From positions 1-11,647 of the forward strand of contig JAFZLQ010000109.1 of the NCBI GenBank assembly GCA_017551425.1: DNA of 11,647 bases. The letters are read 5' to 3'. Both the position numbers and the translations under genes were made by a program. The stretch's first letter is position 1. Every line of letters begins with the position of its first letter. Source of the DNA: Bacteroidales bacterium. Its GTDB lineage: Bacteria; Bacteroidota; Bacteroidia; Bacteroidales; UBA932. Shown one piece after another: positions 1-6,409 of this stretch. The notes beneath the pieces are model-generated. The model was not told the origin of the DNA. It saw nothing but the letters and a program-made list of their open reading frames with translations, and did no database searches.

Positions 1-3000
1 CAAGACTGGCCTGGATGGTCATGTTCTTGCGGTCTGCGGAGTCGTGGGGGTTGGAGAAGAGCACGATGTCTTTTCCGAGAATGTTGTCTGCAGCTTTGAC
101 CTTAAGCAGACAGGCCTCGCAGGTGGGCTCTATGATGGTGGCGTCCGTGGCATGCTTGGTCCATGTCTGGCCGAGGTCGGAGGTCACATAAACTGCCCTC
201 TTCTTGGAACCGGTCTCGTCGCGCATGTTAAGCATGATGGCTCCGGAATTCAGCTCGATTGCGGTGCACTCGCTGGTGGTTGCCCTGGCGTAATTGTGTG
301 TGTGCCAGGTTGTTCCGTGGTCTGTGGAGTACATAATGCCGGAGTTGAGTGCGCCGTTGGCCGTCTGGTGCTGCATTGGAACGATCAGGGTGCCGTCGGA
401 CTTGGTAAAGCCGCGTCCGGGGCCCTGGAACGTCATGCGCCAGGCATCTTCCTTGACCTGGGTGGTGATGTTGATGGGATCGCACCAGGTAGCGCCGTTG
501 TCGTCGGAATAGACCATCATATACTGGGGCGTATCGGCGATTTCGAAGCCTGTGCCGGCCCAGCTCAGAGCACGTCCTCCTGCGTGTCCGTGGGTCCAGA
601 CCGCGAAGCAGAAGATGCGCCCGGTGTTGTCGTCCACGAGCAGGCACGGGTCGCCGATGCCGTTCTCGGCTTCGGTCAGGCCGCCGTAGGTACCCATATC
701 CATAATGATCTGCAGGGGCAGCCAGGTCTTGCCGCCGTCGGTGGAGCGCTTCATGCCCACGTCGATGTCGGCCTGGAGGTCTCCGGCGCCCTTGTAACGT
801 ACATCGTATGCCGCAAGGAGGGTGGTGCCGTCCTTGGACGTCACGAGCGCGGGGATGCGGAATGCGGATACGCTTTCCTCGGAGCCGCGGACGTTCACCT
901 TGTCGCCGCCGGTGTTGACTATGACTCCTCCAAGATAGGTGACGGTGTTGTCCTGCTCGATCCCGTAGGACACGCCGCTCACCACAACTTCCTGAATGTC
1001 AAAGCGGAAGGCCTTGCCAAGGGGGTTGCCGTCTATCCAGAAGTTGAGGTCTATGTCGCCGGAAACGGTGGGCTTTGTGAAGCTGGTCATCGTTACGGTG
1101 CCGTCTGCGCCGGGAGCCAGGTAGTCGCTGTCCATCCAGCCGCCCTGGGCGTTCTGCCACAGGCGTACGCCCTTCACGCCGGTGAAGTCGTTGCCGGTGA
1201 CCTTAACCACCATCTTCTCCAGCGTGCCGTTGGGGATGGACAGGCTGGCGATGGGATTATGGAACGATCCCTTGAGGGGATATCCGTAGTGGTTGACAAT
1301 GACTTTGTCTTCCGTAGCGAAGGTGATGAAGATACGCTGGGCGGGATACTGGCTGGTGTGCCTGGGATAGTTGTATCCGGTATCCGGAGTGGCGATGTCG
1401 TAGTAGAAGGGAGCCAGCTGAACCTTCAGGGGCGATCCGTCGGCTTTGGTCTCCATCACGGTGCTGTTGCCGATCTGGTTGGAGTCGCTGCGGAGCGTGG
1501 GGTAGTTGAGGTTCAGATAGGTGGGATGCACGAAGAAGAGCTCCCTGGGCGACTTGTCGAAGACGAGGCCCGGACGGAACGGATCGAAGTGAACGAGGCT
1601 GCCCGAACTGCTGCATTCGAAGTACAGATACTCGTCGTACGTGCTGCAGAGTATGCTGGACGGAACTGCGCCGCGGTAGGGGTTGGCTATCCTGTAGCGG
1701 TTTGCGTTGAGGCTGCTCTGCTGGATGGTGACGCGCACCTTCCCGATGTCTCCTACGGAATTGTTGATCTTGGTGTCGTAGAGGTCGTCCTGGAAAATGC
1801 CGTCAACATAATCGGACCAGGTCTCCGCCTCGTAATAGGCGGGGAAGTAGATATGCTTGATTCCGGTGTTGTTGGTGAAGTAGTACGTGATGTCCGCGGA
1901 ATCGTAGTAAACGCTGTAGAGCTGGATTTCCTGCGGAGCCGTCGCCGTGCCGAGCGCAACCTTCGAGCTGGCCGCCGAGATGGCGCCGCCCTTCACCTTG
2001 ATGCTTTCCCAGGTGGGGGCGTCCGCTATGGCCAGATTCTTGGTGCCGGCGCCGGAGAAGTCGTCCTTGCCCATGCCGGTCACGGTGTTGCCGAATGTGA
2101 CCTGGTTGTTGGACGGATTGACCGTCAGGTACATATACTGGCTTCCGTCGCCGTTGGATGCGTGCTTGAAGGCACTGATCGCTACGGTGTACGGATTCTC
2201 CATGCGGTAACGGTAGGCGTTGGACGCGTCTTTCCAGATCTTGACGGGTACGGCGAAAGGAGGGAAGCTGCTGGCTTTCCATACCATGTCGTCCACGAAA
2301 CGGGCGGTGCCGAGCAGCGTCCAGGCTTCTTCCTCAGGCTTGAAGGGAATTGCCTGCGTGCGGGCGATGTGTCCGTGGGTGAGGGTGATGGGGCCGTTGG
2401 TGACTATGGTCATCTGCTTCTCGGGGGCGCCGGTCTTGCCGCAGACCAGTTTGAGCCCTGCCGGAATGGTGCCGGAAGGAACGGGGAAGTAGAAGGTGTA
2501 GTCTCCCGTAATTCCCGTGAAACTCAGGGTGAGGCTGCCGGATGCGCCATCCTGCGCGCCGTCCTGCGTGATGGCGCCGGACGATACGGAGAACGGGCCG
2601 CTGAATGCTGCAGACTCTGAGCTGATGGAGATGAAGTCCATTTCCGAAGTGACGTTGGTCACGGGAATAGCCAGCACCGCCGTCATGGGGTAGAAGGCGT
2701 AATCGCCCTCGGTATCCCTGAAGCCCATCATGGGAACGACGGCCAGAGGGTTGTCAACAGGGTGCTTGATTACAGAAGGCAGGCTGACGGTGATGTCAGA
2801 ACCGCTGATGCTCCAGTCGGCCTTGTATCCGGCCTGTGCGGCTTCGTCCGATCTGGAGGGGTAGAACGCCCAGTCGGACAGGCTCGCGCCGGGGTTGGAG
2901 GCCAGGACGGAGGCCACGGTGGGCTCGCTGGATGCGTCTGTGAAGGTTGCCTTGGCTCCTGCCTCGGTGGAAACGAAGCACACGGGGGTATAGGTGGAGC

Positions 3001-3223
3001 CGGTGTTTACGGCAACATCTATCTTGTCTCCCTTGAGCCAGTTGAAGACCGCCTTCCCTGCGGAATTGTCCACGACGTAGCCGGTCTTCGAAATGGCGTC
3101 CGCCATGTATGCGGATAGGGTGGTGCTTTCGACGACGGTGGCGCGCTCGGCGATCCTTGCCGTACAGCAGGTAGCCAGGAAAAGGACTGCCGGCAGTAAA
3201 ATGGGGATAAAACTCTTTTTCAT
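1..3223 (-). CDS. Large multidomain exo-alpha-sialidase (GH33/BNR type), C-terminus outside the window
   Basis: The first 1074 residues of a sialidase, open to the left edge; it should release terminal sialic acid from host glycans. A signal peptide (MKKSFIPILLPAVLFLATCC) opens the protein. Accessory parts follow: a fimbrillin-like beta region (about 45-290, FNWLKGDKIDV); two copies of a module starting G-x(2-4)-F-x-D-D and containing NPY (305-345, 475-516, each with a beta-rich tail); and a sialidase-associated N-terminal-type domain (about 657-770). The catalytic propeller starts near 780 with FRIPAL, Arg789 being the first triad arginine. Asp-boxes end at Trp834, Trp913, Trp973 and Trp1021. 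Asp815 (GDLQ) is the likely acid/base. Glu985 and Arg1001 have the 16-residue spacing I recall for the equivalent pair in clostridial NanI, and Arg1065 is a candidate third arginine. The catalytic tyrosine should lie beyond the window. Typical Bacteroides sialidases are near 540 residues, so this one is unusually long. Whether Cys19 or Cys20 is lipidated is unclear. Confidence 0.93.
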   Translation of the reverse strand, partial: MKKSFIPILLPAVLFLATCCTARIAERATVVESTTLSAYMADAISKTGYVVDNSAGKAVFNWLKGDKIDVAVNTGSTYTPVCFVSTEAGAKATFTDASSEPTVASVLASNPGASLSDWAFYPSRSDEAAQAGYKADWSISGSDITVSLPSVIKHPVDNPLAVVPMMGFRDTEGDYAFYPMTAVLAIPVTNVTSEMDFISISSESAAFSGPFSVSSGAITQDGAQDGASGSLTLSFTGITGDYTFYFPVPSGTIPAGLKLVCGKTGAPEKQMTIVTNGPITLTHGHIARTQAIPFKPEEEAWTLLGTARFVDDMVWKASSFPPFAVPVKIWKDASNAYRYRMENPYTVAISAFKHASNGDGSQYMYLTVNPSNNQVTFGNTVTGMGKDDFSGAGTKNLAIADAPTWESIKVKGGAISAASSKVALGTATAPQEIQLYSVYYDSADITYYFTNNTGIKHIYFPAYYEAETWSDYVDGIFQDDLYDTKINNSVGDIGKVRVTIQQSSLNANRYRIANPYRGAVPSSILCSTYDEYLYFECSSSGSLVHFDPFRPGLVFDKSPRELFFVHPTYLNLNYPTLRSDSNQIGNSTVMETKADGSPLKVQLAPFYYDIATPDTGYNYPRHTSQYPAQRIFITFATEDKVIVNHYGYPLKGSFHNPIASLSIPNGTLEKMVVKVTGNDFTGVKGVRLWQNAQGGWMDSDYLAPGADGTVTMTSFTKPTVSGDIDLNFWIDGNPLGKAFRFDIQEVVVSGVSYGIEQDNTVTYLGGVIVNTGGDKVNVRGSEESVSAFRIPALVTSKDGTTLLAAYDVRYKGAGDLQADIDVGMKRSTDGGKTWLPLQIIMDMGTYGGLTEAENGIGDPCLLVDDNTGRIFCFAVWTHGHAGGRALSWAGTGFEIADTPQYMMVYSDDNGATWCDPINITTQVKEDAWRMTFQGPGRGFTKSDGTLIVPMQHQTANGALNSGIMYSTDHGTTWHTHNYARATTSECTAIELNSGAIMLNMRDETGSKKRAVYVTSDLGQTWTKHATDATIIEPTCEACLLKVKAADNILGKDIVLFSNPHDSADRKNMTIQASL

Positions 3224-3229
3224 GGCGCG

Positions 3230-3373
3230 TCAGATTAATCCGTCGAACGGAAGGTTGGTGTCGTCTATCGGCATGTCGGAACCGGTGAGGTCATCGGATT
3301 CCGCCAGCATGTGCCGGGGCTCCAGAAGTGCTTCCTGGAGCTCCGGTTTGCGGTATTTGTGTAATACGTGCAT
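3230..3373 (-). CDS. Small uncharacterised protein, 47 aa, between the M60 peptidase and the sialidase
   Basis: A complete 47-codon frame (ATG at 3371-3373, TGA at 3230-3232) fills the only sizeable gap in the operon: 4 bases after the M60 stop and 6 bases before the sialidase ATG, in the same frame as the sialidase. The product starts MHVLHKYRKPELQEALLEP, continues HMLAESDDLTGSDM, and has an acidic, proline-containing end (PIDDTNLPF, then DGLI). It has no signal peptide and no membrane segment. The pattern of an early K-Y-x-K-P, a central M-L-A-x-S and an acidic tail resembles many short, unnamed Bacteroidales proteins I recall seeing in annotations, whose function I do not know. Third codon positions are about 70% G or C (32 of 46 by hand), like a real gene here. 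It could instead be a translated leader or coupling peptide for the sialidase. No function is claimed. Confidence 0.6.
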   Translation of the reverse strand: MHVLHKYRKPELQEALLEPRHMLAESDDLTGSDMPIDDTNLPFDGLI

Positions 3374-3377
3374 GTTG

Positions 3378-6300
3378 TTACATGTTGACTTTTACGCGTT
3401 TGCCGTCGTACTGCACGGCCCAGAGGCTGTTGCCCGAGAGGGATACGCTCAGAGGGACCGAGAAGTTGAACAGGTTGGAGAAGTACAGCAGGTCTCCGGA
3501 GCTGTCGGAGCCGCGGCGCACCTCCACTGCCACCGCCTGGTCGCAGTCCTTGAGGGTGACCTTGGTGCCGCTTACGGTGGCGGAAGGAGTCTTGGTGATG
3601 GTCACCTTGTCCCTGTACTGGGTGTAGAGGCCCATGTCGCTGTATGTGACGCCGCCGTAGCTGGTGCGGTCCTCAAGATACTGCATTGGAGCGGCCTTGG
3701 GGAGGTTCATGTCGCGCACGCGGGCTTTGGAAGCGTTGATCATGGCGTCGGTTACGGTGTAACGGGTCTCGCCGTACTGGCTGTACGTCTGGTCGATGGT
3801 GCGGAAGAAGCCCCATGCGTCGAAGAATTCAGTCAGGTCCTGACCGGCCACGACGCAGCAGGCCTCGTAGTATTCCAGCTGGCACAGACCGGCGTTCTCG
3901 GCCCTTCCGTAATAGGACAGCGCGCTCTGGTTGGGCAGCTGGTGTCCGTTGCGGAAGTAATTGAACAGGGCGGGGAAGAAGTCGCTCTTGTAGCCGCAGA
4001 GGTGGTAGTAGTTCCACAGCTGCCAGTTGAGCCTCATGTGCACCGCAGGGTCTTCTCCCTGGTAGTTGCCGTCTCCGAGCACTGCCCAGGGGCGCTTGGC
4101 CGCATAGTCGTTGGCAAGTTTCTCGAGCCTCTCGCCGCGGGAGCGTATGCTCTTGTAGAACTTGTCTCCTGCGAGCTTGTAATTGGCGTAGTTGGAGAAG
4201 AGGTTGTTGGAACTCTCGGTGGTGGAACGCCAGTTGATGGCCATCTGGTTCACGTGGCCCATTTCGTGGGCGGGGCCCCAGATGTTGCAGACCCATCCGT
4301 CGTCTTCTCCTGCCTTGAGGAGGCTGTCCTCGTCGCAGATCCAGTTGATGGTGCCTGCGCCGAACTGGACGCGGCGGTTGGATGCGTTCATGTAAACGTC
4401 GGGGTTGGTACTGGTGACGGCCAGCATGTGGTTGTTGAACCACTCGACCTTGTCCAGGCCCATGAGCTCAAGCTCCCACTTGACCAGGTTGTCCCAGGCG
4501 CCTATGCCTCCGCGTATGCTGTTGGGGAAGTCGGAGCGCAGCTGGTTGGTGTGGAAGAGGAACATGCACTTTTCGCCCTTGATCATGAAGTACTTGTAGG
4601 TACAGCGGTTGATGAGCTCCTTGTAGCGCTCGTCCGTATGGCGTGCCGGGTCGAAGTATCCCTGAACCGTGCCGCATCCGGGGAGGATGTGCACCTTGAC
4701 GTCCTGGAAGTTCTTGAGGGACACCTCGTTGTCTTCCGGAGTGGTGTTCATCACGTAGAGCATGCCGTCGGCGGTGATGCGCACGTTGTTGATGCCTGCG
4801 GTAAGGTCTGTGATCTGGTCTACGTATTCGGTCTCGCCGGCGCCGCCGTAGTTGGGACCGTATTCGCTTTCCTCGCCGTAAACGGCTATGCTGACCTTCT
4901 GGTTTGCGGGAATCTTGTCAACGCACACGATGATGTCCTGGCCCGAGTGTACCTCGATACCGGTGGGGTTGTTCATCGAGGTGTAGTACTGCATGACGAG
5001 CTTGCGGTTCACGCGGCTGTCCGAGTACGGCTCGTAGCTGTGGATGCGGAAATCCTTCTCGTTCTCGTTGTAGCTGTCGTTGAACAGCGGCATTGCTACG
5101 TTGGTGGCGAGGTAGGGGGCCACGGCGTTCATCTGGATGATCTCCTTCTTGGTGACGCCGTCACGCAGCTCGGAGCAGGAAAGGTCGGTGAAGATACGGC
5201 CGATCCAGTCGTTGACCTCGGAACGGTTGGAGTTGTAGAACTCGACCTCGGCGCAGCAGATGTACTTGCCGTCTTCGTAATCGTCGGAGTTGAAGTCTCC
5301 GGTGAGGATTTCGATCTTGACCCAGGATGCGTTTTCGAGAGGCTGGTCGAAGTTGGCCGTCTGGTAGCCGCCGCGTCCGCCGAAGTCGTACTTCTTCACG
5401 AAGGTGTATTCGTCGGTGGGGTTGACCTTGTAATAGACGTTGAACTCGCCGATCTGGCCGCGGTAGTGGTAGCCGCTGGCGCTCATGCGGTGCCTGATGT
5501 TCAGGTAGTCGATGCGCATGTCTCCGTTGAACTCGAACTCCCAGGTGAGAGGGAATACGGTTCCGCCGTTGTCGCTGCCGGTGAGGGAGTGGTAGAAGGT
5601 CTCGTAATTGCCGTCGATGAGGGCGCCGAGGCCGTTGCTGTACGGGCTTTCCGCCACCTGGTTGTCGCGCACCTGCAGGGCGCGGACCCTCTCGCTGGAG
5701 AAGACCTCGGTGGAGGTGATGGAGATGCTGTTCTGGGTGATGACGAGCTTGGTGTCGGCCTCGCTGTCTGCGGCGTCGGTAGCCTTGAGCGATACGGTGG
5801 CCTCACGCTTGTCGGGGAGCTCGTTCACGTCTATCTGGAAGGACAGGCGTGTGGTGGCGAAGCTCTTCGAGACGGACAGGCCGTTGAAGCGGATCCAGTT
5901 CTCGCCGTCCTCGGAGTTGAACACGGGCTTCTGCAGCAGGCTCTCGTCGAGCTGCACGTTGGAAACTATGTCAACGGAGAGCAGACCGCCCTCGGGGCCG
6001 ATGGAGGCGTCCTTCACTATGATGGCGGGACCGTAGCCGGTCTGCACCACGGAAAGTATGTACTCGTTCTTGCCGGCGGTTACGGAAACCTGGGCGCGGC
6101 GGAGCTGCTCCTTGTCCGTATTGTCGGTGACCGCGATCATGACGCCCTTCTCGGCGTTGAGGCTGCGGCCGACGCGGCACCACTCGGCATTGGACTCGAA
6201 GACCCACTGGTCTTCAGGGATGTTCGTGACGACGGGGATGAAAGCCACCTGGGCATTCTGGTCGAGGGCTATGACGGAATAAGCGTCTTTGTCGATCAGG

Positions 6301-6401
6301 AATGTGTCGGGGGCAAGCGTGTCGCCCTTTTCGTCGATGCAGGAAAGGGCTCCGGCGAATGCCATCGCGAGGATACCTATTCTTTTAAGTATTGATTTCA
6401 T
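3378..6401 (-). CDS. M60-family zinc metallopeptidase lipoprotein (BACON, F5/8 type C, peptidase M60), probable mucin O-glycopeptidase
   Basis: A 1007-residue secreted lipoprotein (signal peptide to LSC, Cys21, then IDEKGD). Residues about 36-123 form a BACON domain (EWCRVGRSL, RRAQVSVTAGKNEYILSVVQTG). Residues 124-226 look like a second Ig/BACON-like domain ending LVITQNS. Residues 232-392 are an F5/8C galactose-binding-like domain (ALIDGNYETFYHSL, ICCAEVEFYNSN). The M60 peptidase follows, starting near 397 (IFTDLSCSELRDGVT). Its zinc site is HEMGH at 712-716 with Glu729 (TTESSNNLFS) as third ligand, matching the family pattern HExxH-x(8-28)-E, so the enzyme looks active. A small beta domain closes the protein (about 905-1007). 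Family members of this architecture, such as BT4244, cleave mucin-type glycoproteins next to O-glycosylated Ser/Thr; transfer of that specificity is inference. The start is the ATG at 6401. An in-frame GTG at 6410, overlapping the previous stop by one base, adds only three residues. The stop lies 4 bases before the next small ORF. Confidence 0.95.
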   Translation of the reverse strand: MKSILKRIGILAMAFAGALSCIDEKGDTLAPDTFLIDKDAYSVIALDQNAQVAFIPVVTNIPEDQWVFESNAEWCRVGRSLNAEKGVMIAVTDNTDKEQLRRAQVSVTAGKNEYILSVVQTGYGPAIIVKDASIGPEGGLLSVDIVSNVQLDESLLQKPVFNSEDGENWIRFNGLSVSKSFATTRLSFQIDVNELPDKREATVSLKATDAADSEADTKLVITQNSISITSTEVFSSERVRALQVRDNQVAESPYSNGLGALIDGNYETFYHSLTGSDNGGTVFPLTWEFEFNGDMRIDYLNIRHRMSASGYHYRGQIGEFNVYYKVNPTDEYTFVKKYDFGGRGGYQTANFDQPLENASWVKIEILTGDFNSDDYEDGKYICCAEVEFYNSNRSEVNDWIGRIFTDLSCSELRDGVTKKEIIQMNAVAPYLATNVAMPLFNDSYNENEKDFRIHSYEPYSDSRVNRKLVMQYYTSMNNPTGIEVHSGQDIIVCVDKIPANQKVSIAVYGEESEYGPNYGGAGETEYVDQITDLTAGINNVRITADGMLYVMNTTPEDNEVSLKNFQDVKVHILPGCGTVQGYFDPARHTDERYKELINRCTYKYFMIKGEKCMFLFHTNQLRSDFPNSIRGGIGAWDNLVKWELELMGLDKVEWFNNHMLAVTSTNPDVYMNASNRRVQFGAGTINWICDEDSLLKAGEDDGWVCNIWGPAHEMGHVNQMAINWRSTTESSNNLFSNYANYKLAGDKFYKSIRSRGERLEKLANDYAAKRPWAVLGDGNYQGEDPAVHMRLNWQLWNYYHLCGYKSDFFPALFNYFRNGHQLPNQSALSYYGRAENAGLCQLEYYEACCVVAGQDLTEFFDAWGFFRTIDQTYSQYGETRYTVTDAMINASKARVRDMNLPKAAPMQYLEDRTSYGGVTYSDMGLYTQYRDKVTITKTPSATVSGTKVTLKDCDQAVAVEVRRGSDSSGDLLYFSNLFNFSVPLSVSLSGNSLWAVQYDGKRVKVNM

Positions 6402-6409
6402 GGGCTTCA

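Noticed and set aside
1803..2282. Shorter minus-strand frames inside the sialidase (also 228-647, 1257-1616 and 3829-4443)
   Set aside because: These are out-of-frame readings of the same strand, rich in Arg, Pro, Gln and His, typical of a shifted GC-rich frame. The main frames through these regions are uninterrupted.
44..2620. 858-codon open frame on the plus strand
   Set aside because: It lies wholly opposite the sialidase, whose minus-strand frame carries a signal peptide, FRIPAL and four Asp-boxes. The plus-strand product is low-complexity V/G/A/H-rich with no recognisable domain, as expected for the antisense of a GC-rich gene lacking TTA, CTA and TCA codons.
3224..3380. Terminator or internal promoter in the M60-sialidase gap
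   Set aside because: I see no GC-rich hairpin followed by a T run and no -7 TAnnTTTG-like element in this stretch. It is better explained by the small ORF.
3093..6395. 1100-codon open frame on the plus strand
   Set aside because: It is antisense to the M60 peptidase, which has clear BACON, F5/8C and HEMGH motifs. The plus-strand translation is V/G/A/L/H-rich without motifs and spans the small gap by chance.
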